Origin: Chromera velia
Taxonomy: Eukaryota > Sar > Chromeraceae
Direction of reading: 5' to 3'
Assembly (NCBI GenBank): GCA_018398765.1
Contig: JAHBMJ010003968.1
Location: 1-64,000 of the forward strand
DNA length: 64,000 nucleotides
Below are positions 26,441 through 38,183 of the stretch, in pieces (the first letter of the stretch is position 1; each line of letters starts with the position of its first letter). The notes under the pieces were generated by a model. That model saw only the letters and a program-made list of their open reading frames with translations. It was not told the DNA's origin and made no database searches. Both the position numbers and the translations under genes were made by a program.

Positions 26441-27750
26441 CATAAGTGATAAGTGATAAGTAAGTGATAAGTGATTTAGTGGTGCCCTAGAGCACTGTTG
26501 CCGTTTTGTCGCCGGAGGTCGCCCCCGTAAACGGCAGGGGGGTGTACCTCATCGCTGACGACGCTGAGGCTCAAACCACACCCCGTGGCCTACCTGGTTT
26601 CCCAGACCGCTAACAAACAACAATCTGTCTGCACTAGCTTTGCATACTGTGGTCTATGGGCTGCTCAGAAGGGACTACTCTAAAAATCGATCCAATAACA
26701 CAGGACGAAAGGACACTTTGGCTTTATGCACGCCCCCTTTCCATTCTTCTCTCAACGATTTCTCCTTCTACCTCCCTCAGCTGTCTTCCTGCTTTCATCG
26801 CTTTCAGGATCGTCTTATATTTTTCTTTTCTTCTTTCCGTTACTCCCTTTCTTTTTGTGATCACTTCGTGTTTCTGTGCCAACACTGTCTCATCTAACGA
26901 CCTTCCTGGGCTTTCTTTGAATACTCTTCTTCTGAATGCCGCCCTCCCCCAAAACTTATCCACCGCACTATACCCTTCGTTCATCAAGAATTTGGACAGA
27001 GCCTCAGTGTGCAGTCTTCTTCTTCGTCCTTCTCTTTTCTCTTTACAAACTTCTCTTGCTTTCTTTTCTCTTCCCTCGTTCCACTCCGCTCCTAATGCTC
27101 CATATATGTCAACTCTCTCTCTATCATGAATTGGACACTCACTGACAGTCAATATATGGATCTCATCCTCCAACACCTCTATTTCCATCTATCCTTTGCA
27201 AAAAGGGCAAAGTCTCTCCTCTAATGGTACTCTCTACCTTTCTCTTTCTGGCACTTTTCCCTGTCTCCCACTCTGCAGGCTGCTCTCATTCTGTGTTCTC
27301 CTTTTAGTGCTACCCTTCCATAACAGAAAGGCACCCGTCCCAGTTTTTCTTTCTCTATTTTCATTTCCTCTCTTGGTCTTTCTTCTAGTATTTTTTTAAA
27401 CCAAGTGAGCTGCAGTCTGTTTCCGTTTACTTTTATTCGGTGTTTGTATGCCATGTAAACTTTTCCACTCTTTTCTCTCTCTCTTCTATCTCTCTCTCTC
27501 ACTCCCCTCTTAATTCTTCACCTGAAGATTTCTTTCTTCCTCTCTTTTCATTACTCAACTTAGGTTCCATGGGGCATTTGAAGGTTTACAAGACTACGCG
27601 GCCCCTTTGCTTTAGTCTTAAGCACACATGCTGGACGGAAGTGCCTTGGTCCTCGGAAAAGACAAAACCTGCAGAGTACATAACAAACCATCCTCCCACC
27701 GGTCTTCTTGATCGCCTATAAGAGCAGGACGCCCAACGGTACCATTTGTT
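26441..27750 (-). mobile_element. LINE (non-LTR retrotransposon) 3' end, copy 1
   Basis: On the minus strand the segment encodes the C-terminal part of a LINE ORF2. A zinc-knuckle-like CPFCKG motif (one frame) is followed by DEIHILTVSECPIHDRERVD, the usual Cys-Cys-His-Cys ending of LINE reverse transcriptases. A basic Arg/Lys/Glu-rich tail (REKREGRRRRLHTEALSK) comes next. The 3' end terminates at 26441-26480 in ATAAGTG heptamers, a microsatellite tail. Reading frames are interrupted by several stops, so the copy is dead. The 5' part is missing; the segment joins 207-bp-family repeat DNA at about 27760. Near 27560-27760 a frame with SAGFVFSEDQG could be a remnant of an RNase H domain, but this is weak. 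Confidence 0.65.
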
Positions 27751-27761
27751 AGGAACCACAT

Positions 27762-28002
27762 AATGAAACTTACACCCATCCACTTAGAACCAGTCACTAA
27801 TGAGGCCAACCATCCACCATCTAAGACTTCCTGCTCATACACATATGTTTAAGCTTGGAGGTGGTGGGTGAACACATAGACACCCGCCCCTCTCCTTACA
27901 CATTCAACAGAAGGAAACACCGCTTCACACTCACTTATCACATCCCTATCTCAAGCGCAAACAATCAAACTTACCCCCATCCATTCACAACCAGTTTTTG
28001 TC
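27762..28002 (-). repeat. dispersed copy of the 207-bp repeat (about 1.2 units)
   Basis: Reverse-complement match, by eye 85-90 percent, to the tandem array at 40310-41086. Shared landmarks include TTTGCGCTTGAG-TAGGGATGTGA, TTTCCTTCTGTTGAATGTG and GGTTGGCCTCATTGGTGACT. It sits between the LINE 3' end and the left LTR of the chromovirus. Confidence 0.8.
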
Positions 28003-28012
28003 TTATAGAGGT

Positions 28013-28520
28013 TATTAGCGTTCCACGGGGCTAAAAACTCTAAATACGTGGATATAGCACTGCATTCAGAGGTTCCTTGACATATAAGTTTGACCTAGAA
28101 GAGTTCACACAATGTTCAGTTAAACAGATCAATCAGTCGCTAGAAGGCAGGCTGATGCTTTTCTGATGTCAGGCTACGTCAGATTGCTACATGATGCCAG
28201 AGTAGCCAGTGCCACATAAATCATACGCATGCCTCACGGCGCCGCCACTCTGTAGGCCCGTCGTATGCCCGCCGCTCGTAGCCGGCCTACACCTGCCCGC
28301 TGCTCAAAGCCGACGACCACGCTCGGTTCCAATTTTTTCAGACAAATGCGGACACACAAATACTGCAAGGTATATACATAAGTCTAGACACAAGTAGGCA
28401 ATACAAGCTAACATGGATGCCGATGGACGCGCACACACGAACGAACCATGAGTGAAGACAGAAGTCGGAATGCTGAGCCCGACCACACACACGCTACCCT
28501 GCATCAAAGAAGATGCACGA
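28013..28520 (-). repeat. 3' LTR of the chromovirus
   Basis: Direct repeat of 33837-34100 over its first roughly 280 bases (TTAGCGTTC...CTCTAAATACGT...GCCGGCCT). The rest is present only here. A purine-rich tract on the element strand (about 28525-28560) marks the inner edge. Confidence 0.7.
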
Positions 28521-31500
28521 CTGACTCATTTCTTTTTCCTAATCCTTTTTATCTCTCCAGAACTCACATGCATGCATTCTACTCCATAAACTTGTTATTT
28601 ATGCCCAAATAGAATTTATCTCTTTACTCCTTAACTGCCACCTACACCTGCCCGTTACTTGTTTCTCTCTTTCTTGTTGTCTTCTCTTCTCCTTGAATGC
28701 ATGTAGTACTTCCTTTGCATGTGCCAGATTCACAACAGGCTCCCATGATACATTCTTTTTACTCTCTCCTTTCCACCATACCAGATAGTGCGCCTGCTTA
28801 TTTATCTTCCTGTGATCAAGGATCTCTTCCACTTCATACTCTACCTCTTCTGAGGCAGGCAACCGAATGGCAGGTGGCGGATCGTCCTTCCCTCTCTCGT
28901 ACTTCTTCAGGTAGGACACATTGATCACATTGTGACTCCTCACCCCTGCAGGGAAAATCAGCTTGTACGCATTGCTTCCCACTTTCTTTTCTACCTCAAA
29001 AGGTCCGTAAAACACAGGCTCAAGCTTCCCACTTGGCTTTTTGCCTCCCTTGAAGTATGCATTACGTACAAGCAAAAAGTCCCCTTAGGCAAACGAAGCT
29101 TCTTATCTGTATGGATCTACCTGTCGAGCTGCTTGTTCTCTTGCTTGCTCGAGTCGTTTCTTTGCCCTCATGATTTCTGCCTCTCTGCGGTCTGCAAAGT
29201 CTGCTGCTGGTAGACAAAATGACTTAGAGCGCACAGAGATAGAAGGCAGGCGAATAGGATCACGTCTATATAAGAAACAAAAAGGAGACATACCTGTGGC
29301 AGGATGAACAGAATCACGATATGCAAACTGACAAGAATACAACCACTTCGGCCAGTTAGTCTGGTGCTCATTCATGAAACAGCATAACATTTGTTCGATA
29401 GTCTGGTTGTCTTTTTCTGTCTGGCCATCTGACTGTGGGTGTCTTCTGGTACTCATATTCAGTTTCGTTCCCCACAGGCGAGCGAGTTCTTTCCAGAATG
29501 CAGAAAAAAAACGAGGGTCACAATCATTGACCACTGACTGAGGCATACCGTATTCACACACTACTTGCTCATACATGACTTCTGCTGTCCCCTTGGCCGT
29601 GATCTCTGAAGAGACTGCAACAAAGAAGGGAGCTTTAGACAGATGGTCAACCACAGAGAGAATTCCATCTACCGATTCCCCCCTGAACGTCACGCTCGGA
29701 AGTCCAAACACAAAGTCAAGAGAAATCGATTGGAAAGAAAATTCAGGAATAGAGAGAGGTTGTAACAGTCCATATGGCTTCTCAGTTGGCCTCTTTGATC
29801 GCTGACATACATCACACTTTCTCACGTACTGTACAACAGATGCATACATACGCGGCCAGTAGAAGTTTCTTGCCAACCTCAAGTAGGTCTTTTCTGCTCC
29901 CAAATGACCACCAGCGGCTGTGTCATGATGCTCATAAATAAGATTTCTTTGCAGTCTCTCTGTTGGGACAGCCAACCTATCGTTGAAATAAAGTAGTCCG
30001 TCCTCTATCTGAAAACGCGGGACAATCAGCCACAAGTGTCGAGGCACTCCTATCTCAGGATACTCGAGCACTTCTTTCACTTCTGTCCAAAATTTTTTTT
30101 CATTATACCCTTTCCTTATTCTACCCAGCAACTCCTCATCTGGCTGCACTCTTAATTCCAACAACAACAACTGACGGACCTCTTTTCTTTCTTTCTCTTC
30201 TGCTGGCGTCGACGTCTGAGGGCGTCCAAGACGACGGCTCAGCGTATCTGCCACACGATTGCGGGCGCTAGGCACGTATCTCGGAGTGATCCCCAGCTTG
30301 TCGAAAGTCGAGACAAACCTGCGCATATATGGAGACATTAAGGTGCGATCAGCAGACACATTCACATACTTAAGAGACTCATGATCCGACCACACCTTTG
30401 TTGTATAACTCATGTACGGCCTCTACGTCTTCACTGCAAACAGACATGAGAGGAATTCTTTATCTCTAATCGGGTACTCTAACTCTGCCTGCGTCATTTT
30501 TCGAGAGGCGAAAGCGTATGGACGCAGCCACTCGGTCTCAAGGTCTTCCTGCATGAGTGCAGCAGCGAGCGTCTCTGTTGACTCACACGCATCCATAAAA
30601 AATTCGAACGGACGCGCAGGGTCAGGAATATACAGTTTGACAGTATTTCTCATTGCCTCTTTCACTGCCTCAAAGCTCTCTTCCTCTTTTTTCCCCCATT
30701 CAAACACTTTATTCCCTTTTAGCAACGCTTACAGAGGACCTGCTTTTTCACTAAAGCGAGGCACAAAGCGTCTCACCCAGTTCGCAAAACTAAGGAAAGA
30801 AAGCACATCGTTCTTGCTCTTTGGAGTGGGCCACTTACTCTCTTCCTCTGTCTTGCTTTTCTCCGGCCTCACTCCCGTTCGCGAAATCTTCAGTCTCAGA
30901 AAGATGACCTCAGTCTGCATCAAATAACATTTTAAGAGCTTTACATACAGCTTTGCCTCACCCAGCAATCTGAGTACAATCTGTATATGCTTTTTATGTT
31001 CTTCTCTCGTGCGTGAGTAAATGAGAATGTTATCCAGAAAAACAGACACAAAACGATCGAGACACGAACGAAGAACATATTGAATCACTCTTATTCTATG
31101 CGGTGGTGCATTCGTCAAACCAAAAGAGACGACCAACCACTTAAAAGAGCCATATCGAGTAGTGAAAGCAGTCTTTGGAATGTCTTCCTCCCTTATATGC
31201 ATTTGATGGTAATACTGATGGAGGTCAAGTGTCGTGAAGTAACGGGCACCATGCAGTCGATCAATCAAATCCTGAGGGTGAGGAAGACAATATTTATCTT
31301 TGATCATGATTTTATTCAGGCCTGTGTAGTCATAACACATGCGTATGGTTCCGTCCTTCTTCTGGACAAACAAGATCGGAGCAGCATATGGAGATGCAGA
31401 CGGCCAGATAAATCCCTGCTTGATGTATGCGTCTATCTGTCTTCTTAATTCATCCAGTTCTCCGATTGATAAACGATAGGGCGGGCGGGTGGGAAGAGAG

Positions 31501-33836
31501 TGACCTGGTTCGAGTTCAATCTTGAAATCCAAATCAGGTCCCCTCGAGGGAGGCAATTCCTTCAACCGATCAAGAAAAAGAGTCGGATGATCAGCCACAA
31601 TTTCCTTTACATCAGGTGAAACCTCAGCATCCGGTTGAGAGAGAAATTTATGCATATCTGACAAGTCAGGGGCCGACCAAGCAGGATGATCAGACGGGAA
31701 AGAAGAGAGAAAGTTAGAACCCAAAATCCCTCTATCATTCATTCTCCCCTTTCCTTTTCTCTCACTGACTTCAGTTGCATGAGCATAACACTCAAGGTTG
31801 AAGACAGGCCGATGTACCGTCTCCAGACGCACGATATGATAGACGACACCCCTCTTGATTGCTCGCTTGGCCTGCAGATGTGATACAATGGGAAGGCAAG
31901 GTCTATTTTCTATATACGCACCCCCCCGAATATTCACTTCCTTGCCGTTGAAGAAGAAGCGAAGGGAATGAGACCAGTGACTGAGTTCAGGTTCAACTTG
32001 GTGAACATCACTCCACTTCCGTCCAAGAATAATGTTGTAGCCATCAAGATCAACAAGCAATGCACCGACTGACAGTGTCTCCTGATACCCCTAAATTCGA
32101 AGGGGCACAGTAGGTGCATACTCACTGACCTCTCGTCTCTTCGGCTCCTTCACGGCGACCCGGCAGTTAAAGGGAATACCAAACCTATGAATATGCAACT
32201 GCCGATGGTGTACAAACTTGCTATCGATGAAAATATCATCGGCTCCAATGTTATACAAAACTCTGATTGGAGCACCCATGACCATGCCATGATAGACAAA
32301 ACCAGTTTTAAACGTCGAATCATCCTCATCCTCATTATCTGTCTTACATGATCCTTCCTTTCTTCTCTATCTTTCTTCTTCTTCAACCACACTACGTACC
32401 GCTTAGTCTCCTTCGACCACAACATCATCATTCTTGCTTCGGTTTCGAATCATCCTCACCCCGACAATCCTCTTTGATCCCGCCTTGCATGCTGGAGATC
32501 CACTGTGACGGGGCTGAGATGATCTACCAAAGGACAGAGATTGCATACGCCCCCTTCCGTCTGAGCCGAAACCTCTGCCAGGTGACATCGGTGAACTTGG
32601 GCTGTCACCTTGTCGACCAGACCTGCCTCTCCCTCCCCAAGACTGGACATCCTGATCGCCGAAAGGGTATGGAGACGGGAAGGGAAGGGAATGCTGCCAG
32701 GGGTAGCCCTGCATCCGTGGGGAAGGCTGAAAAGGTCTTATTTAGGACGTCTGAATGGCTTGCATTTGTAGGGGCAACTGGGGTCCGTTGCCACACTGCC
32801 TGACTTGATGGTCTAGCTCTCCACATAGCAAACAACGGTGCAGTCTCCGTCTGTTATCCCATACAACCTGCAGAATCGCAGGGTGACGTGGTGGCAACCC
32901 CGTAGGCTTTCGAAGAGCACTAAATCTACACAATTCCATTGGCGCTGGTCCTGTCGGGTCAATCAGGTCCAACGCTGCAGGCGTGTGCGTGTTTCTCCGA
33001 CTCCAGTGGCCCTTGCAAGAGTTAACATCCTGCAGTCAGAACTCATTGTCAAGGGCCTTCTCCATCGCTTCCTCCAAAGTGATGGGTTCCGCTTGGTCCG
33101 TCTCGTACCTGAATCAGATGACAGGAGGCAATCCCTCGATGTAGTCATCAACCAAATCTAACTCATTCGCTCCTGAGATCTTCAGAGTGAGTGTGGAGAA
33201 CTCCTCGTTGTAGTCGGTGACGGACCCTGTGCATATGAGGGTAAGAACCTTCCTCCTCGCCTTCCTCCGCTCATGCTTCTCCTTGTACCTCCCTCTTAGC
33301 ACTTCACGCAGTGCTGGCCAATCTGCAAAACCCTGTCCACGCTTCACCCTCAAGTTAAACCAGTTCTTCAAGGGTGCAGACAGAAAAGTCTTAGCGATTC
33401 CCAGTTGACGATGACGAGGGACTTAGGCGTTGGTGAAGTAATCATCCGTGTCCGTGATGAACCTCTCTGTTTGGTCGCGGCGTCCAGTAAACGTCTCCGG
33501 CTTCACCAGAGTGATGCGAGGCACCTGCTTACGTTTTTCAACTTCAGGGCCCTGAGGTGCAACAGAGGGAAGTGCACCTTCTTCTATAAGGAACACAGGT
33601 GGTACAGCAATATTGGTTTGAGCTGCAACTACACCTTCGAGGATCTGCTGGAACTGCTACTAGTTTTGTTGCAAGGCCAGCATGCCCTGCTGAAGGTTGT
33701 GTAAAGCATTGTTAACCTGCTCCAATGTCAGTAGAATGGGAAGTTATTCCATGACAAACAATTGCAAACAACAGGGAATTTAGACTGAACAAAGTTGGAA
33801 ATCCTTGTTTGGAACCTTACTCTGGTAACCACACTG

Positions 33837-34100
33837 TTAGCGTTCTACGAAGCTAAGAACTCTAAATACGTTGATGTGCATTCAGAGGTTCCTTGACATG
33901 TAAGTTTGACCTAAAAAAGTTTATACAACGTTCAGTTAAACAGATCAATCAGTCGCTAGAAAGCAGGCTGATGCTTTTTTGATATCAGGCCACGTTAGAT
34001 TACTACGTGACGCCAAAGCAGCCAGTACCACATAAATCATACGCATGTTTCACGGCGCCGCCACTCCACAGGCCCGTCGCATGCCTACCGCTCGTAGCCG
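33837..34100 (-). repeat. partial 5' LTR of the chromovirus
   Basis: Matches the outer part of the left LTR, beginning TGTTAGCGTTC. Similarity stops at GCCGGCCT, where LINE sequence begins. Confidence 0.7.
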
Positions 34101-34740
34101 GCCTGCAGAGGTCACCTCCACAAACGATAGGGGGGTGTACCTCATTGTTGACTTGACGCTGAGGCTTAGACTACACCCTGTGGCCTGCCTGGTTTCCTAG
34201 GCCACTAACAAACAACAATCTGTCTGCGCTAGCTTTGCATGCTGTGGTCTATGGGCTAGCTGCTCACTGAAAGAAGGGGCTGCTCCAAAAATCGATGATC
34301 ATCAATCTAATGACACAGAACAAAAGGACACTTTGGCTTTATGCACGCCCCCTTTCCATTCTTTTCTCAACGATTTCTCCTTCTGCCTCCCTCAGCTGTC
34401 TTCCTGCTTCCATCGCTTCCAAGATTGTCTTGTATTCTTCTTTTCTTCTTTCCGTTACTCCTTTTCTTTTTATGATCACTCCGTGTCTCTATGCTAACAC
34501 TTTTTCTTCTAACGAGCTTCCAGGCGCGTACCTTCCTGGGTTTTCTTTGAAAACTCTTCTTCTGAATGCCGCCCTCCCCAAAAACTTATCCACCGCACTA
34601 TACCTTTCGTTCATCAATAATTTGAACAGAGCTTCAGTGTGCAGTCTTCTTCTTCGTCCTTCTCTTTTCTCTCTATAAACTTCTCTTACCCTCTTTTTTC
34701 TCCCCTCGTTCCAGTCTGCTTCTAATGCTAAGTTCCTCAA
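34101..34740 (-). mobile_element. LINE 3' end, copy 2, 5'-truncated
   Basis: Same family and orientation as 26441-27750: 3' untranslated sequence (CTGTGGTCTATGGGCT...) followed, going upward, by the basic ORF2 tail (KREGRRRRLHTEALFKLLMN). It ends abruptly at about 34740, a 5' truncation typical of LINE insertion. Identity to copy 1 is roughly 88 percent by eye. It lacks the heptamer tail seen in copy 1, because its 3' side adjoins the chromovirus LTR. Confidence 0.7.
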
Positions 34741-35421
34741 AGTTGATCCTCAGAGTATGACAGATTTTTTTCTGATAGATCAAGACTCAAGAGACTGAAA
34801 GACCATCACTGTTCAAAGACGTTGACGGCTATGCAGGTATATGTAGAAATCTAATTTTTTTAAAGAGTTTATTTTAGAGAGATTCAGAATTTCAAAGAAA
34901 GAATTTAAATTTATATGCATGTGAAGAACGTACTATACTAAGTTATAACGTTTAAAGGGAAACCCATAGACATCTGTCGGACACCTAGGTAGTCAAACGT
35001 ACTTCTAGAAGTGTTTACAGAACAGCGGCTGATCGTCACTCCTTCTATCTGAGTGCTACCACTGCTACTGCCCCTCCCTCAGCGCTCATTCTTCGCACCT
35101 CTCCCCTGGTGCTCCGCAGGCACCTGTTGGCTGCTCTGTAGTGCACTGCCTGCATTGTTGCCTGCATGTATGCGCACACCTGCCTGTATGTCCTATTCCA
35201 CTTCATGTAAATTTTTAATTAGTATGTTTAACTCAGTTTAAAAAGAGCAGAATGAACGAGATGGCTACTATAATATGCATATTATACCAGATTAATAAAT
35301 GTTTATGTATTGCCTAGGATATTTAATGATAAGATTGAATGGTAAGGCTAGGCTGGCTAATGCTGGCTAGATTTAAATTTATTGAGCGGGGACTGGGCTG
35401 ATATAGCATCACATTCGCTTA
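34741..35421. other. AT-rich intergenic DNA, no gene seen
   Basis: Low GC, short frames and simple Leu/Pro-rich translations. No motif recognised. Confidence 0.6.
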
Positions 35422-36666
35422 CGCAACGCAGAAGGTGGTTATACAGATGTGTATGGACCAATTAGAAGGGTTTGAAATTTTTGAGCCGGTCAAGCCGGTC
35501 CGCGCGATTCCAACGGCGTCCACGGCCCAGAAAGGTACCAAATTGGTCCCCAGAGGCCGCTGAGTGTGTCGGTGTAAGAATTTAGGCCAAAAGTTTTCGG
35601 GGTCCCTCTCAAAATCCCGAAATTATGCTCAAAATCGCTCAGAATGCTCAAAAAGCACCCAGTTGCCCAATGAAAGCTCAGTCCGTCCTCTCTTGCCTTC
35701 CTTTCTCTCTTGTTGTTTACAGTAGCACAGATGGTCATAGCGATGCCATTCCACTCCCTCAGGACCAAATAGCTTGTGTCTGTGTCAGGGTGAGGTCTTG
35801 TTGTACTGTTGGTCTGCTTTGGCGTGTCTGGCAGCCCCAGTGTGGAGCAGTCAGGAAAGGACCTCCCAGGTCTCCTGAGCAACATTCCTTCTTTCTACCA
35901 GGAGGCCATAGGATCGATCCCCAACAATTTTGCCTGATGCCCCATATCTGTTGTCATCCTCTAGGTCATCCTCCCAGGGCAGCGGGATAGGTTTCTGGTG
36001 CGTCTGCTGGTTATGAGAAGGCGAGATTGTTTTGTCTTCTTGTTGTGGAGAATTGGCGTCTCAGGGGTATTGATCGACCTTCAGCTCCCCCGGTAAGTCG
36101 TTTTGTCCTGCTCTTTCCCTCCAGACAGGATCGTATGAATATTGGGCAGTACCTCTATGTGCTGGATGCAGGTTCAAGACACTCTAGAGAAAAAGATGTC
36201 TTCAGATGATTTTATACAGGGCGCCCTATGGAGTGTATCTTTGTCTTCCTCAGCAGACTTGTTGACTGAAGTCCACAGTGCCGCAACCATTCTTCATCCC
36301 CCGTTCACACTGAGTCCCCTGAATCATGTGGACTGTGTTGGTACGTAATTTATCATGATTGATGCCTCACAGCCCTTTTTAGACTTCTGAGTCTACAGAG
36401 GCCTCTTTGGCCTTTTCAGATGTCAGACCTCAGACGTCTGTTCTTTGGACTCTCTGTGAGTCTGGGAGTCGTTTTTTCTGCACCAAGCAGCTAGAGAAAG
36501 TCTAGAGAGGTGAACTGACGTCTCCTAGGTTCATTGGTTCGAGTCCGGGAGGGAAAAGGGAACAGAGGGCTGTTCCTTTTCCTCTCAAAAATTTTGAGCC
36601 GGTTAAGGTCTGGCGGCGGGTTCTAATTGGTCCATGCACATCTATATGACCCGCCGCCGCGTTGCG
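35422..36666. mobile_element. 1.25-kb non-autonomous DNA transposon with about 48-bp terminal inverted repeats
   Basis: The left end CGCAACGCAGAAGGTGGTTATACAGATGTGTATGGACCAATTAGAA is matched, with some mismatches, by the reverse complement of the right end. The shared blocks are CGCAACGC, ATGTGnATGGACCAATTAGAA and, further in, TTTTGAGCCGGT. The element is flanked by TA on both sides, as expected for Tc1/mariner-type or PIF-type insertion. No transposase frame is seen, so it looks like a large MITE or an internally deleted copy. Confidence 0.6.
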
Positions 36667-36884
36667 TACTATTACCTGTACTATGATCCATTATGGCATG
36701 ACTATTAGCATGGCTGGTGAAGTAGATCCTTGAGTGGACCTTTCAAGTGATTATTATTACATGCACTGGTTAATTCTGCGTTAATTCTTAATTTATATCT
36801 AGATTTATAGTATTTTATACCGATCGAGATTTAGATGTAATACTAGGTATGATATGAACATAAATCGATCCAATTAATAAAAAT

Positions 36885-38183
36885 TCAGCCTTTCTTGCCT
36901 TCTCTGCACTTGTCTTTGTGCCCAGCTTTCCAGTCTTTCTTTTGGCATGCCCTCGAGCAATAATACACAGCTCTGCAGCCTGTGCAGGCGGAAAGTTTGA
37001 CATCGTCTTGCAAAGATCCTGCAATCCCGCAATCGTGCCACGCACACCGTCGCACGTTTTTTGGGTTGACCCTTGAGGCGTTCAGGGCCTCGTCCATCTT
37101 CAGAAGGTTTTCGGGAGGCCCGTTCCCGGAATTTGACTGAGGAATACCGTGGCGCGCTTTGACATCTGCTGGAAGGCAGTTGAGGAACGTGTCGAGATTG
37201 TACATCATCTTCTTGTCCTTCGGCGTGCGGCTCAAGGCTACCCTCGACTGCTGCAACGGGGCAAGAATGTCCATGTCTGCTTCAACCTCAGCCAGAAATG
37301 CCGGGTTATGGAGTGCAAGGGGTGAGAGCAGACGCGCTGCCTCGTTCGCTAAAAGCGCCTCGCGATCGACTGTATAGTACTTATTCTTCGAACTGTTGAA
37401 GAATGGCCACGGCATGACGTCCCTCTCGGCAAAGCAGCAACGACGTAGAGCGGTCTCAAAGTTCGGCATATTGAAGAGCCGAAACGCGGTGAACCCCCCC
37501 GACGGAGTGTTGACAAAATTTCCCAACGCGATCAGCGTTTGGAGGCGGTACTCGACTCGGTGCGAGCTCATCATCACTTCAGCGAGAAAAGCAACGAAAT
37601 CACATTCCTTCTCCGACGCCCTCATCTTTTCAACGCTGCCTTCATGAATAGCAACCTCTCGGATAGCAAATAGAGCGAGCTGTTTGATTCGAACCCTCTC
37701 CGCTTCCTCTCCCTTCTCATGAATTCCGAAACCCTTAGGAGACAGCTTTTCGAACAGATTCTTTGCCCACTGAGCCACCCCAATTTCGTAACATGTCACC
37801 AGATACTCATCTGACGACGCATGGTACAGAACCTTCAAGAAATCCTGATCGGGAAACGACGAAAAGTTGAGGGGAGACTCGGAGGGGCGCTGTTCTTCTC
37901 TGCTGACGGCGCGACTGCCTGAGACCTCCCGCTCGACCCATCGAGTGACGGCCTGCATTGATCGCTCTACACCTCTCACATTCATTGCCTCCGTCTTCTC
38001 ACTCATCCCCCTCTTGATCGATTCCTCCTCTATGAATTTGCTCAGACTCATTTGCTTCTCGAGCGATAAAGACTTCATCTGCTCCTGTATAATTCTCATG
38101 GCGGTCTGTTCGTCATTTGCCCTGATGGCCTTAGAGAACTCCTCCCACGAGCGACCCTGAAAGAGCCTTTCTGCGTTGCTCAT
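36885..38183 (-). CDS. MYND-type zinc finger protein, intronless
   Basis: Single open frame of 432 residues starting at the ATG after an in-frame upstream extension with only a TTG. Residues 1-390 are mostly helical with no recognised domain; segments such as LFAIREVAIHEG and RLQTLIALGNFVN suggest an armadillo/HEAT-like helical fold. The C-terminal 45 residues form a MYND finger: CAWHDCG, then ACTGCRAVYYCSRACQKKDW, then HKDKC, with the CxxC/CxxxC/HxxxC spacing of the family. MYND fingers bind proline-rich partners; a role in protein-protein contact is inferred. It lacks introns, unlike nearly every neighbour, and is flanked by mobile-element DNA, so a retrocopy origin is possible. Confidence 0.8.
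   Translation of the reverse strand: MSNAERLFQGRSWEEFSKAIRANDEQTAMRIIQEQMKSLSLEKQMSLSKFIEEESIKRGMSEKTEAMNVRGVERSMQAVTRWVEREVSGSRAVSREEQRPSESPLNFSSFPDQDFLKVLYHASSDEYLVTCYEIGVAQWAKNLFEKLSPKGFGIHEKGEEAERVRIKQLALFAIREVAIHEGSVEKMRASEKECDFVAFLAEVMMSSHRVEYRLQTLIALGNFVNTPSGGFTAFRLFNMPNFETALRRCCFAERDVMPWPFFNSSKNKYYTVDREALLANEAARLLSPLALHNPAFLAEVEADMDILAPLQQSRVALSRTPKDKKMMYNLDTFLNCLPADVKARHGIPQSNSGNGPPENLLKMDEALNASRVNPKNVRRCAWHDCGIAGSLQDDVKLSACTGCRAVYYCSRACQKKDWKAGHKDKCREGKKG

Larger units (their letters stand above)
28013..34100 (-). mobile_element. broken Ty3/gypsy LTR retrotransposon with chromodomain (chromovirus)
   Basis: A fossil element read on the minus strand. Parts in order are a partial 5' LTR (33837-34100), gag with a CCHC zinc knuckle (about 33370-32750), a protease region (about 32290-32090), reverse transcriptase (about 31480-30900), RNase H (about 30730-30420) and integrase with zinc-binding and core domains (about 30410-29100). 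A chromodomain follows (about 28960-28700), then the 3' LTR (about 28013-28520). Gene order with RT-RH before integrase and a C-terminal chromodomain defines the chromovirus branch of Metaviridae. A tRNA-primer-like site adjoins the 5' LTR. It is broken, with roughly half a dozen breaks. The two LTRs are clearly diverged (about 85-90 percent by eye), so it is old. Its left side abuts 207-bp repeat DNA, its right side a truncated LINE. Confidence 0.9.
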
